Assembly: GCA_041394405.1 (NCBI GenBank)
Contig: JAWKIF010000012.1
Location: 1-64,000 of the forward strand
DNA from: Microthrix sp041394405
GTDB lineage: Bacteria > Actinomycetota > Acidimicrobiia > Acidimicrobiales > Microtrichaceae
Length of the DNA: 64,000 nt
Direction: 5' to 3'
Position 1 is the first letter of the stretch, and every line of letters starts with the position of its first letter. Made by a program: the position numbers and the translations under genes. The notes beneath the pieces are model-generated. The model did not search any database. It was not told the origin of the DNA and saw only the letters and a program-made list of their open reading frames with translations. Shown in pieces: positions 15,268-24,138 of the stretch.

Positions 15268-17356
15268 CGGACGGCGCGGCGGCCGAACCGGACCCGCTCA
15301 CCGAGTCGATGACCCGCTGGGGCACGCCGGCCGGGTCCAGCGCACCGGCATCGGGCCCGGTGGGGGTGCCCGGGCCGGCCCCGAGCCCCTTCCGGTTCAC
15401 CTCGTCGGTCACCCGATCGATGAAGTCGCCCACCGGCACGTCCCGCTGCACCTCGCCTCCCCTCGGGTTGACGCCGGCGGTGCCGTGAGCCACGTCATCA
15501 TCGCCAACGACCAACACGTAGGGCACCTTCTGGCCCTTGGCGGTGCGGATGCGCTTGCCCAGCGTGTCGTTGGCCTCCATCACCTCGGCGCGAAGGCCGG
15601 CCTCGCCCAACTGGGCCGACAGCTCGTGGGCGTAGTCGTGATGGGCGTCGGCCACCGGGAGGATCGTGACCTGCACGGGTGCCAGCCAGGTGGGGAATGC
15701 CCCGGCGTAGTGCTCCACCAGCACGCCGAAGAAGCGCTCCACCGAGCCGAACAGCGCACGGTGGATCATGATGGGCCTGTGGCGTTCGCCGTCGGAGCCG
15801 ACGTACTCCAGGTCGAAGCGCTGGGGGAGCTGGAAGTCCACCTGGATGGTGGACATCTGCCAGGTGCGGCCGATGGCGTCGCGGGCCTGCACCGAGATCT
15901 TGGGGCCGTAGAACGCGCCGCCACCAGGGTCCATCACCAGGTCGAGCCCCTGGGCCTCGGCCACCACCCGCAGCGCCTCGGTGGCCTCGTCCCATTCGTC
16001 GTCGGTACCCACCGCCTTGCCCTCGGGCTTGGTGGAGAGCTCCAGGTAGAAGTCGTCCAGGCCGTAGTCCCTCAGCAACGACAGGACGAAGTCAAGCAGC
16101 GACGCCAGCTCGGCGCCCATGTGCTCCTTGGTGGTGAAGATGTGGGCGTCGTCCATGGTGAGGCCCCGCACCCGGGTGAGGCCGTGCAGCACACCCGACT
16201 TCTCATAGCGGTACACCGCCCCGAACTCGAACATCCGAAGCGGTAGCTCGCGATAGCTGCGCATCCTCGACTTGAAGATCAGGATGTGGAACGGGCAGTT
16301 CATGGGCTTCAGGTAGTAGTTGGTGGGGTGCCCGTCGCCGTCCGGATCCAGCTGCATTGGGGGAAACATGCCCTCGGCGAACCAGTCGAGGTGGCCCGAG
16401 GTTTGAAACAGGTTCTCCTTGGTGATGTGGGGCGAGTTGACGAACTCGTAGCCGGCCTCGGCGTGACGCTTGCGGGAGTAGTCCTCCATGAGCATGCGCA
16501 CGATGCCGCCCTTGGGGTGAAACACCGCCAGGCCCGAGCCGATCTCGTCGGGGAAGCTGAACAGGTCCAGCTCGACTCCCAGGCGGCGGTGGTCGCGCTT
16601 GGCCGCCTCCTCCAGGCGCTGCAGGTGGCCGGTCAGGTCCTCCTTGGTGGCCCATGCGGTGCCGTAGATGCGTTGCAGCATGGGGTTGGCCTCCGAACCC
16701 CGGAAGTAGGCGCCGGCCACCCGCATCAGCTTGAACCAGCCCAGCTTGCCGGTGGACGGGACGTGGGGGCCGCGGCACATGTCCACGAACGTGTCGCTGT
16801 TGCGGTAGAAGCTGATCGTCTCGCCCGCCGGAGCCTCGCCGTCGGAGTCGTCGCCCGATGACGCCGCCGACATGAACGCCTGCTTGTAGGGGTGATCCCC
16901 CATCTCGGCCATGGCGTCGTCCAGCTCCAGTTCGAAGCGTTCGAAGGGCTGGTTGGCCTTGATGATCTGGCTCATGCGCTTCTCGATGCGGCCCAGGTCG
17001 TCCTCGGAGAAGGTGCCGCCGTCGGGCAGCTCGAAGTCGTAGTAGAAGCCGTCGTCGATGGGGGGCCCGCCGGCAAAGGTGGCGCCGGGCCACAGTTCCA
17101 GCACCGCCTGCGCCAGCACGTGGGCGGTGGAGTGCCGCAGGTGCTCGAGCACCTCGGGGTCGCGCTTGGTCAGAAACCGCACCCGGGCGCCGTCGGGAAG
17201 CGGCGCCGAGAGATCGCGAGGTTCACCGTCCACCTCGGCGATGAGCACCGCCTTGGCCAGGCCGGAGCCGATGTCGGCCGCCAGGTCGGCGCCCGTCGCG
17301 CCCTCGTCCAGCTCGCGTTGGGAACCGTCGGGAAGGGTGACCGAGAGAGCTGCCAT
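15242..17356 (-). CDS. thrS: Threonyl-tRNA synthetase
   Basis: 704 residues. Domains: TGS (1-65), editing domain with HSTAHVLAQAV, then class-II core with motif 2 (MFEFGAVYRYEKSGVLHGLTRVRG) and motif 3 (HRALFGSVERF), zinc ligands in MNCPFHILIF plus later His residues, and the anticodon-binding domain ending YVLVVGDDDVAHGTAGV. The last 40 residues form a Pro/Gly/Ala-rich tail not typical of the family. It charges tRNA-Thr. First gene of the run toward HIT and the PI locus. I saw no T-box in the 320-bp leader region. Confidence 0.96.
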   Translation of the reverse strand: MAALSVTLPDGSQRELDEGATGADLAADIGSGLAKAVLIAEVDGEPRDLSAPLPDGARVRFLTKRDPEVLEHLRHSTAHVLAQAVLELWPGATFAGGPPIDDGFYYDFELPDGGTFSEDDLGRIEKRMSQIIKANQPFERFELELDDAMAEMGDHPYKQAFMSAASSGDDSDGEAPAGETISFYRNSDTFVDMCRGPHVPSTGKLGWFKLMRVAGAYFRGSEANPMLQRIYGTAWATKEDLTGHLQRLEEAAKRDHRRLGVELDLFSFPDEIGSGLAVFHPKGGIVRMLMEDYSRKRHAEAGYEFVNSPHITKENLFQTSGHLDWFAEGMFPPMQLDPDGDGHPTNYYLKPMNCPFHILIFKSRMRSYRELPLRMFEFGAVYRYEKSGVLHGLTRVRGLTMDDAHIFTTKEHMGAELASLLDFVLSLLRDYGLDDFYLELSTKPEGKAVGTDDEWDEATEALRVVAEAQGLDLVMDPGGGAFYGPKISVQARDAIGRTWQMSTIQVDFQLPQRFDLEYVGSDGERHRPIMIHRALFGSVERFFGVLVEHYAGAFPTWLAPVQVTILPVADAHHDYAHELSAQLGEAGLRAEVMEANDTLGKRIRTAKGQKVPYVLVVGDDDVAHGTAGVNPRGGEVQRDVPVGDFIDRVTDEVNRKGLGAGPGTPTGPDAGALDPAGVPQRVIDSVSGSGSAAAPSGAAHGGDT

Positions 17357-17365
17357 AGGCGAAGC

Positions 17366-17371
17366 AGGCTA
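17366..17371 (-). promoter_or_regulatory. -10 box for thrS
   Basis: TAGCCT on the minus strand, 9 nt before the ATG at 17356, consistent with a leaderless or near-leaderless message. Confidence 0.35.
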
Positions 17372-17678
17372 CCCCCCGGCGACCTGGGGCCCCGAAGCGG
17401 TTTGAGTCGTGGTGAACGGGGCTCCCGGCCCCGACGCTCGCAGCCTCGTCCGTCGTCCGCCGGGCCGTTCGTTGGGAGCATCGACCAGGCAGCGACCGTC
17501 GTTGATGGAGCCACCGACCACGTTCGGAGTTCGCTGTTGAATCCAATAGGGGCAAGACGACGCGGGTCCAGGGCCCGGATGGTTCGCAACGCGGGGTTGC
17601 CATGCTGATCATGCTTCACTACGGTCGGCGGTGTTCGCTCTTGGCGATCGGGCTGGCGGGGCCCGACGGGCGGACTGA
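17372..17678. other. Divergent intergenic region, no gene seen
   Basis: About 310 bp between thrS (minus) and the SdrD-type gene (plus). No convincing ORF, tRNA, T-box or repeat in either strand. It presumably holds both promoters. Confidence 0.5.
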
Positions 17679-18977
17679 ATGGCGGAACTGACGATGCTGC
17701 GACGGATCACTTGGCGAGCCCGGATATCAACCAGCGTGCTTGCGGTGCTGGCGCTACTGGGAGGGGCGACGGTTGCCGCCCAGTCGGCTGATGCGGCCTC
17801 CTCGGTCAAGCTGGGTGACCTGGTGTGGGAAGACACGAACGGCAACGGCCAACAAGATGCTGGCGAGCCCGGCATCGAGGGCGCGACCGTGCGGATCTAC
17901 TCGGTCACATCCACCGGAGACCGCTACCTCGGCAAGCGCACCACGGTGCGCGGCTGGTGGGCCGCGTACGTGCCGGCGGGCGGCTGCTATCGAGTTCGGG
18001 TTGAGGCCCCGGAGGGGCACACGCCGACGAAGCAGGATGTCGGCTCCGACCGCTCGGACTCGGACATCTCCAAGTGGAGCCACACCCACCGGCGCTGCAT
18101 CAAGGGAAACACCTACACCCTTGACGCCGGCTATGTGCCGCCCGCTCCCCCTGAGCCCACCGGGCAGAAGATCACCTTCTACCAAGACCTGAACCGCAAC
18201 GCCGTCCGAGACGAAGGCGAACCCAACGCGCCCGACGGCGCCGTCACAGTCACCCTGGGCGTCTACGCGGCGTTTCTGGAGACGTCCGGGTACACCGTCG
18301 AGACAGTCGACGGTGTCGCCACGCTGCCAGCCACATGGAAGCCATACGATGACGGCCCCGAAGTCACGCCCGAGGCCGTCATCATCGAGCGGACCACCCC
18401 CGGACGCATCAGCGCTCCCCCGACATCGAAGCAATCCAACCAATCACTGGCGTTCTCGGGGACACGGGCAGAAGTCCCGCTGGACCCCGCCACCGACATC
18501 GAGGTCGGTCTGGCCGAGCCGGCCACAACCTCGGCCCTGGGCAGGGTGTTTGTCGATGCGAATGCAAACGGCCGCGCCGAGAGCGACGAGGGGCTCGCCG
18601 ACGCGAACGGCACCATGGATATCTGGGGCTTCCCCAACGTTCCCCACCTTGGGAAGTATCCGACGATCGCCGAACTGGGGCTTGGAACGGTCGCCAACGG
18701 AATCCTGACGGTACCAACGTTCCTCTACCCGGGCGAGTGCGTCACCGCTCAGCTCAGCGGGGGGCAGCACGGCACCGGTTTGGACTTCAACGGCCGGCAT
18801 CTCAACTCCTGGTTTCCGAACGTCGAGTTCCCGTGGGCGCCTCCCGATGCGCCGGAGCCAAAATCCGACCTGAGAGCTGGCTTGGACGCGGACCTGACGT
18901 GGCAGCTGTGTGACGACGACCCGGCTCGCCTCTTGGGAGTGCTGCCGGAACGCTCCTCGGTCGACCTGGGCGGCTAG
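17679..18977 (+). CDS. Secreted SdrD-B-type repeat protein
   Basis: 432 residues with a signal peptide (VLAVLALLGGATVAAQSADA, cleavage after ADA). Mature protein has three B-like modules, each opening with an acidic Ca-binding-style loop: LGDLVWEDTNGNGQQDAGEP, ITFYQDLNRNAVRDEGEP and LGRVFVDANANGRAESDEG. The first module is nearest the SdrD-B consensus; the others are divergent. No LPxTG or C-terminal membrane anchor is visible, so it is likely released or held non-covalently. Such modules act as rigid spacers in surface adhesins. A plus-strand single gene followed by a hairpin. Confidence 0.8.
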   Translation: MAELTMLRRITWRARISTSVLAVLALLGGATVAAQSADAASSVKLGDLVWEDTNGNGQQDAGEPGIEGATVRIYSVTSTGDRYLGKRTTVRGWWAAYVPAGGCYRVRVEAPEGHTPTKQDVGSDRSDSDISKWSHTHRRCIKGNTYTLDAGYVPPAPPEPTGQKITFYQDLNRNAVRDEGEPNAPDGAVTVTLGVYAAFLETSGYTVETVDGVATLPATWKPYDDGPEVTPEAVIIERTTPGRISAPPTSKQSNQSLAFSGTRAEVPLDPATDIEVGLAEPATTSALGRVFVDANANGRAESDEGLADANGTMDIWGFPNVPHLGKYPTIAELGLGTVANGILTVPTFLYPGECVTAQLSGGQHGTGLDFNGRHLNSWFPNVEFPWAPPDAPEPKSDLRAGLDADLTWQLCDDDPARLLGVLPERSSVDLGG

Positions 18978-19023
18978 CTCCCCAACCCGAGCCCGTCGAG
19001 GCTTTTCGTCGACGTCGGGGGAG
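18978..19023 (+). terminator. Hairpin after the SdrD-type gene
   Basis: Starts at the base after the stop. CTCCCC...GGGGAG outer arms with an inner CGTCGA/TCGACG stem around GGCTTTTCG. Confidence 0.5.
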
Positions 19024-19081
19024 TAGTTCGATCCCCGAAACAGCGAGGGGCGGGCTGATGTCGGGTCTGGCGTGGCGGCCG

Positions 19082-20062
19082 TTAGGCCGGAACGAGCGGG
19101 CGAGGCTTGAGCACCGAGCTGGACGACTCCCGCTCGAGCACATCGTCGTGCCCCGGCTGGGCCGGGGGCTTGGGGGGCGCAGCGGGCGGCCGCGCTGTTG
19201 CGGCTGCGTCGGCACCGGCGTTTGGGTGGAGCGGGCGGCTGGTGAGCACCGAACCCGACGACGGGCGGGTGGCGGCACCCGGCGTGGCCACGGGAGCGGA
19301 CGGCCGGAGGTGGCGACCGCCATGAACCTCGGCACCGGCGCCCTCCAGCACGGTGGAAGCGGGCGCTGCGGTGGGCTGCACGGCCTCGTCGGTCTTGGCG
19401 GCCTTGGTGGCGTAGGTGTCGGAGTAGTTCTGGCCGGTGAGGCGGCGGATCTCCCACATGACCTCGTCGGTCAGCTGGCGCAGCGCCAGGCGATCGCCAA
19501 GCCGGTCGAGGTATCGCTCGGGGGAGATGGGCTGGCCGAAGCGGATGTGCACGTTTCGGAACGGTCGCGGGAATTTGGCGTCAGGCGGCTGCACCTCCAC
19601 GGTGCCCAGCACGCCAACGGGCACGATGGGCGAATTGGTCTCGATAGCCAGGCGGGCCATGCCGGTGTGGCCCTTGTGTAGATCGCCGTCGCGACTGCGG
19701 GTGCCCTCGGGGTAGATGCCGAACAGCTCGCCGCGACCCAACACGTCGGCCGCTGCGTCCAGCGCCGCCTGTGCGTGCTGACCCCCCCGGCGATCAATGG
19801 GGATCATGCCCATGGCGGGAAACAGGGTCTGGGTCTTCCAGTCGTCCAGGTACTCGGCCTTGCCGACGTAGGTGATGCGCCGGGGCAGGGTGCAGGGCAC
19901 GAAGAACGAGTCGAGCACCGACAGGTGGTTGGGGGCGATGATGGCGCCGCCGGCGGAGGGGAGGTGATCGAGGCCTTCGGTGGTGATGCGCCACGCGAAC
20001 TTGAACAGGGGCTTGAGAACCGCCTTGATCGGTGTCTGAAGCTGACCGGTTTGCAGCTGCAT
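19082..20062 (-). CDS. plsC: 1-acyl-sn-glycerol-3-phosphate acyltransferase
   Basis: 326 residues from ATG 20062, with GGGGAG about 9 nt upstream. The PlsC domain (first 220 residues) has IAPNHLSVLDSFFV (H-x4-D), the FPAMGMIPIDRRGG block and YPEGTRSRDGDLHKG (substrate-binding Gly/Arg motif). It acylates lysophosphatidic acid in phospholipid synthesis. The remaining 100 residues are a low-complexity Pro/Ala/Ser-rich tail repeating a SVLxxRPL(H/V)P element, unusual for PlsC. Confidence 0.88.
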   Translation of the reverse strand: MQLQTGQLQTPIKAVLKPLFKFAWRITTEGLDHLPSAGGAIIAPNHLSVLDSFFVPCTLPRRITYVGKAEYLDDWKTQTLFPAMGMIPIDRRGGQHAQAALDAAADVLGRGELFGIYPEGTRSRDGDLHKGHTGMARLAIETNSPIVPVGVLGTVEVQPPDAKFPRPFRNVHIRFGQPISPERYLDRLGDRLALRQLTDEVMWEIRRLTGQNYSDTYATKAAKTDEAVQPTAAPASTVLEGAGAEVHGGRHLRPSAPVATPGAATRPSSGSVLTSRPLHPNAGADAAATARPPAAPPKPPAQPGHDDVLERESSSSVLKPRPLVPA

Positions 20063-20239
20063 ACGACTCTCTCCCCTTCCGGCATGCCGACAAACGTGGT
20101 TCGCTCTCGACGCAACATGACGGTCTTGTGACGTAACCATTGTGGCCCATGGAACGCCCGCTGCCTACGTCAGAGGAGGGAATTTCTCATGAATGCCACT
20201 GAGAGTTTTCACGGTTGTCACAGTGAACGTCGCAGAATC

Positions 20240-21358
20240 TCAGCGCTGGAGGTCCACTCCCAACAGCAACGCCGCCTGTGAAATGCCCTCGCCTCGCTCG
20301 ACCGCGGCGTCAATGGCCTCGACGGCAGCCGGGGTATCCAGATCGTCGTCGAGCGCCGCCCGCACGTCGTCCAGCGCACCGTCGCCATCCCCCGCCGCCA
20401 GCCAGCGCTCCCAGCGCAGCTGTGCGTCCGGCATCAGCTGGTCGCTCCACTCCCATTCGGTTCGATAGTGGTTGGTGAGCACCCCGAGGCGTATGGCCAT
20501 CGGGTGGAACTGCTTGGCCAGCTCGCTCACGAACACCAGGTTGCCCAGCGACTTCGACATCTTCTCGCCGTCCATGCGCACCATCGCCTGGTGCATCCAG
20601 TGCCGAACCAGTGGCTCGCCAGTGGCCGCCTCGGACTGTGCGGCTTCGCACTCGTGGTGGGGAAAGATCAGGTCGGTCCCGCCACCGTGCAGGTCGATGG
20701 TGGTGCCCAGCTCACGCAGGCACAGCGTGGAGCACTCGATGTGCCACCCCGGCCGCCCCGGCCCCCACATCGACTCCCAGGAGGGCTCGTCCTCGGCGGA
20801 GGGCTGCCACAGCACGAAGTCCAGCGGGTCGCGCTTGTTGGGATCGTCGGGGTTGCCGCCCCGCTCGGCCGCCAGCGCCAACATCTCCTCGCGGGAGTAC
20901 CCGGACAGCGAACCGAACTGCTCGAAGGTGGCCACCTCGAAGTACACCGCCCCGCCCGAGGCGTAGGCATGGCCGGACTCCAAGACCATGCCGATGAACC
21001 CCCTGATGTCGGGGATGGCGGAGGTGGCACGTGGCTCGGAGTAGGCGGGCAGCATGCCCAGCGCCTCCATGTCGGCGTCGAAGCGGGCCATCTCGGCCGC
21101 TGCGAGGTCGAGGTAGTGCACGCCCAGCTCGCGGGCCTTGGGCAGGATCGAGTCGTCCACGTCGGTGATGTTGCGCACGCAGCGGGTCTCGTGGCCGGCA
21201 TCGCGCAGGCGGCGCTGCACCACGTCGTAGGTGAGGTAGGTGGCGGCGTGGCCGAGGTGCGTCGAGTCGTACGGGGTGATGCCGCAGGTGTACATGGTGA
21301 CGATCGGCCCCACCTCGAAGGGGACGATCGCCCGACGGGCGGTGTCGTAGAGACGCAC
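20240..21358 (-). CDS. mshC: L-cysteine:1D-myo-inositol 2-amino-2-deoxy-alpha-D-glucopyranoside ligase
   Basis: 372 residues of the cysteinyl-tRNA-synthetase fold. CGITPYDSTHLGHAATYLTY is the MshC version of the HIGH region (CysRS has CGPTVYD). HIECSTLC and HHECE supply the zinc ligands, and KMSKSLGN the KMSKS loop. The tRNA-binding C-terminal domain of CysRS is missing, as expected. MshC joins cysteine to GlcN-inositol in mycothiol synthesis, which marks the host as an actinobacterium. GTG start, 6 nt after a TAACCT box. Confidence 0.92.
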   Translation of the reverse strand: MRLYDTARRAIVPFEVGPIVTMYTCGITPYDSTHLGHAATYLTYDVVQRRLRDAGHETRCVRNITDVDDSILPKARELGVHYLDLAAAEMARFDADMEALGMLPAYSEPRATSAIPDIRGFIGMVLESGHAYASGGAVYFEVATFEQFGSLSGYSREEMLALAAERGGNPDDPNKRDPLDFVLWQPSAEDEPSWESMWGPGRPGWHIECSTLCLRELGTTIDLHGGGTDLIFPHHECEAAQSEAATGEPLVRHWMHQAMVRMDGEKMSKSLGNLVFVSELAKQFHPMAIRLGVLTNHYRTEWEWSDQLMPDAQLRWERWLAAGDGDGALDDVRAALDDDLDTPAAVEAIDAAVERGEGISQAALLLGVDLQR

Positions 21359-21364
21359 GGGCGG

Positions 21365-21370
21365 AGGTTA
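21365..21370 (-). promoter_or_regulatory. -10 box for mshC
   Basis: TAACCT on the minus strand, spacer CCGCCC, then GTG at 21358. No ribosome binding site. Confidence 0.4.
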
Positions 21371-21386
21371 CAAGCGGGACACCGGA

Positions 21387-22142
21387 CTACCCGGGCTCCG
21401 CCTCCGACGCTGCCGACGCAGCCTGGGCCGGCGCCTTCGCCGGTTTGGCGGGCTTGGCGCCGGGCTTGGTCGAGACGCGTCGTGCCTCGGGGTCGATGCC
21501 CGTGAACCGCACGGCGGCCCGCGTTCGGTACTTCACGTTCAGCTGCAACAACACCGCCGCAAACGCCTCGATGGGTGCGGCGTTCGACAGCTCGCCGGCA
21601 TCGAGGGGGCGCAGGTCGGGGATGCGGTTGATGATGTCCAGCGTGGTCGCCGTGGCCTCCTCGTGATCCGAGCACACCAGCACGTCGCTTTCCACCGGGT
21701 GCGCCAGATCGCCCAGTTCCTTCGCCGGAACGTGGTGCATGGCCGCCGACACCAGCGACTTGGGGATAGCCGCCTGGATGGAGGCCGCCACCGAACCCCG
21801 CGGCGGAACCAACGGCTGGAACTCGTGGGCAACCTTGGCCAGTGCGTTGGCCATGGAGATCACCACCTTGCCGGCGAGCTCATCGGTCAACGGCATGACG
21901 GTGGCGGCGGCGGCGTCCCACGGGGTGGCCACGACCACCACGTCGGCCCGGGCAGCGTCCAGGTTGTCGCCCGCATGCAGGTTCAGCTGATGATCGGACC
22001 ACTTGTCGGAGATGCCGTCGACCACCTCCATGGCGCGGTACTTCGACCGCGAGCCAACCCACACCTCAAACCCCACCGCCGACAGCCGTGCCGCCAGGCC
22101 GCTGCCGGCCGGACCAGTTGCTCCAAGGATCCCGATTTTCAT
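21387..22142 (-). CDS. npdG: NADPH-dependent F420 reductase
   Basis: 251 residues from ATG 22142. MKIGILGATGPAGSGLAARL is the Rossmann nucleotide loop, VWVGSRSKYRA the NADP-phosphate-binding Ser/Arg, and MANALAK and the C-terminal NAAPIEAFAAVLLQLN match the Fno/NpdG family. It exchanges hydride between NADPH and F420. The C-terminal 35 residues are Lys/Pro/Ala-rich. An LLM-class oxidoreductase likely to use F420 is encoded 4 kb away. Start choice is supported by TACCAT 7 nt upstream. Confidence 0.87.
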   Translation of the reverse strand: MKIGILGATGPAGSGLAARLSAVGFEVWVGSRSKYRAMEVVDGISDKWSDHQLNLHAGDNLDAARADVVVVATPWDAAAATVMPLTDELAGKVVISMANALAKVAHEFQPLVPPRGSVAASIQAAIPKSLVSAAMHHVPAKELGDLAHPVESDVLVCSDHEEATATTLDIINRIPDLRPLDAGELSNAAPIEAFAAVLLQLNVKYRTRAAVRFTGIDPEARRVSTKPGAKPAKPAKAPAQAASAASEAEPG

Positions 22143-22149
22143 GGCCGGG

Positions 22150-22155
22150 ATGGTA
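22150..22155 (-). promoter_or_regulatory. -10 box for npdG
   Basis: TACCAT, spacer CCCGGCC, then ATG. The same 16-nt string TACCATCCCGGCCATG occurs before the gene starting at 39771. Confidence 0.45.
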
Positions 22156-22254
22156 GTGGCTGGGTCTGCGAGGGCTGGCAGTCGGCCGGCCCGATGGCGC
22201 GGCCAAACCAATCGGCATCGGGCGCGGCTCGCCGGTACGGTGCCCAACGAACCC

Positions 22255-24138
22255 ATGACCGAGCCTCTCCCCTACGACGAGCCACCCCACCGCTTCCAGC
22301 CGCTGAACGTCGCCGAGGAGCATCCTGCGCCCACCGCCCGGGTGCATCCCGACACCGAGCGGGGCTGGTTTCGGCGGCTGCTGCCGGTGCTGGTGGCCCA
22401 CCGGGGAACCCTGGCGGTGTCGGTGGCATTGGCCATCGTCTCGGTCAGCGCCCAGGTGGCCATACCGGCCGTGGTGCGCTCGGCCATCGACGACGCGATC
22501 GATGCCGGAACCCGTCCGCTCACGCCCTTCATCCTGGCCCTGCTGGCGCTCACCCTCACCCGGGGGGTGCTGGCCTTCGGCTACCGCTACGGCCTGTATT
22601 CGATGGCATACCGCATCGACTTCGACCTGCGCACGCTGCTGTACGGGCACCTCAACTCGCTGCCGTACTCGTTCTACGACCGCATCGCCACAGGCCAGAT
22701 CATCTCCCGGGCCAACAGCGACATCCGCTCGGTGCAGCTGTACCTGGCCATGGCGCCCCTGCTGTCCACCTCGGTGGTCAGCTTCTTCATCGCGCTCGGC
22801 TTCATGCTGAGCATCAACGTGGGCCTGACCCTGGTGTCGGTGGCGGTGTTGCCCGGGGTGTACTGGGTGGGGGTGCTGCTGCGGAACCGCCTGTTTCCGC
22901 TGAGCTGGATCATCCAGGGCCGCACCGCCGAGATCGCCTCGCTGGTGGAGGAGAACGTGGCCGGTGCCCGGGTGGTGCGCTCGTTCGCAGCCGAGGAGGA
23001 CCAGCTGAACCAGCTGGGTGCGGCGGCCCAACGCCTTCGCTGGGCCGCCGTGGCCGCAGCCGACAACCGGGCGCGGTTTGGCCCCATCGTGGAGAACCTG
23101 CCCCGGCTGGGTGCCGCCGGGGTGGTTGCCTACGGGGGCTGGCTGGTCACCCGCGACCAGCTCACCCTGGGCTCGATCGCAGCGTTCACGAGCTACATCG
23201 TGTTGCTGCAGATCCCGTTCCGGCTCTTCGGGTTCTTTCTCATCCTCGGCCAGCGGGCCCGCGCCTCGGGCGAGCGCATCCTGGAGCTGCTGGACGAGCG
23301 CAGCGATCTGCCCGAGGCCGACGACGCCCGGCCCCTCCTCCACCCCCGGGGCGAGGTGAGCTGTGAGGGGGTGCGCTTCGGCTACGGATCGGGGCGCGAC
23401 CTGCTCACCGACGTGAGCTTCACCGTCGATGCGGGCGAAACGGTGGCGTTGGTGGGCGCCACCGGCTCGGGCAAGAGCACCGTCACCAGGCTGCTCCCCC
23501 GCTTCTACGACGTCCGGGAGGGCTCCGTGCGCCTCGATGGGCTCGACGTGCGCGACGCCACCCTCGACTCGGTTCGGGCGGCCGTGGCGACCGTGACCGA
23601 CGAGCCGATGCTGTTTGCTGCCTCGGTGGCCGACAACATCGCCTACGCCCGCCCCGGCGCCGGGCGGGCCGACATCGAACGCGCCGCACAGGCCGCTCAG
23701 GCGGCCGAGTTCATCGAGGCCCTGCCCCGCGGCTACGACACCGTGATCGGCGAGAAGGGCGCCTCGCTCTCCGGCGGACAGCGCCAACGCCTGGCCATCG
23801 CCCGGGCCCTGCTGGCCGATCCCGCCGTGCTGATCCTCGACGACGCCACCTCGGCCATCGACGTGGCGGTGGAGGAACGCATCCACCGGGCCCTCGACGC
23901 CTTGCTGGCCGGGCGCACCACCGTGGTGGTGGCCCACCGGCTCTCCACCATTGCGTTGGCCGACCGGGTGTTGTTCCTGGAGGAGGGCCGCATCGCGGCC
24001 GAGGGCACCCATGCCGAGCTGATGGGCACGGTGCCCGGCTACGCCGAGGTGCTGGCGTCGGCCGAGTCGGGCGACGAGAACTCCGACTCGGGCGGCGCCG
24101 CGGTGGCCGGCGTCCACTCCCCCGCGAACCGGCCATGA
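22255..24138 (+). CDS. ABC exporter half-transporter, subunit 1 (degenerate site)
   Basis: 627 residues from ATG 22255 (a GTG 15 nt upstream is possible). Six-helix ABC_membrane domain (about 40-330), then nucleotide-binding domain with Walker A VGATGSGKST, signature LSGGQRQRLAIARAL and Walker B AVLILDDATSAID. The catalytic Glu after Walker B is Asp here, so this subunit contributes the degenerate ATP site of a heterodimeric exporter. It overlaps the next gene by 4 bp (ATGA). Substrate unknown; relatives export lipids, drugs or peptides. Confidence 0.9.
   Translation: MTEPLPYDEPPHRFQPLNVAEEHPAPTARVHPDTERGWFRRLLPVLVAHRGTLAVSVALAIVSVSAQVAIPAVVRSAIDDAIDAGTRPLTPFILALLALTLTRGVLAFGYRYGLYSMAYRIDFDLRTLLYGHLNSLPYSFYDRIATGQIISRANSDIRSVQLYLAMAPLLSTSVVSFFIALGFMLSINVGLTLVSVAVLPGVYWVGVLLRNRLFPLSWIIQGRTAEIASLVEENVAGARVVRSFAAEEDQLNQLGAAAQRLRWAAVAAADNRARFGPIVENLPRLGAAGVVAYGGWLVTRDQLTLGSIAAFTSYIVLLQIPFRLFGFFLILGQRARASGERILELLDERSDLPEADDARPLLHPRGEVSCEGVRFGYGSGRDLLTDVSFTVDAGETVALVGATGSGKSTVTRLLPRFYDVREGSVRLDGLDVRDATLDSVRAAVATVTDEPMLFAASVADNIAYARPGAGRADIERAAQAAQAAEFIEALPRGYDTVIGEKGASLSGGQRQRLAIARALLADPAVLILDDATSAIDVAVEERIHRALDALLAGRTTVVVAHRLSTIALADRVLFLEEGRIAAEGTHAELMGTVPGYAEVLASAESGDENSDSGGAAVAGVHSPANRP

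Noticed and set aside
17357..17678. T-box leader before thrS
   Set aside because: No T-box consensus, specifier loop or antiterminator was found on the minus strand.
20240..21358. Cysteinyl-tRNA synthetase
   Set aside because: CGITPYD...THLGHAATY and the short C-terminus fit MshC, not CysRS.
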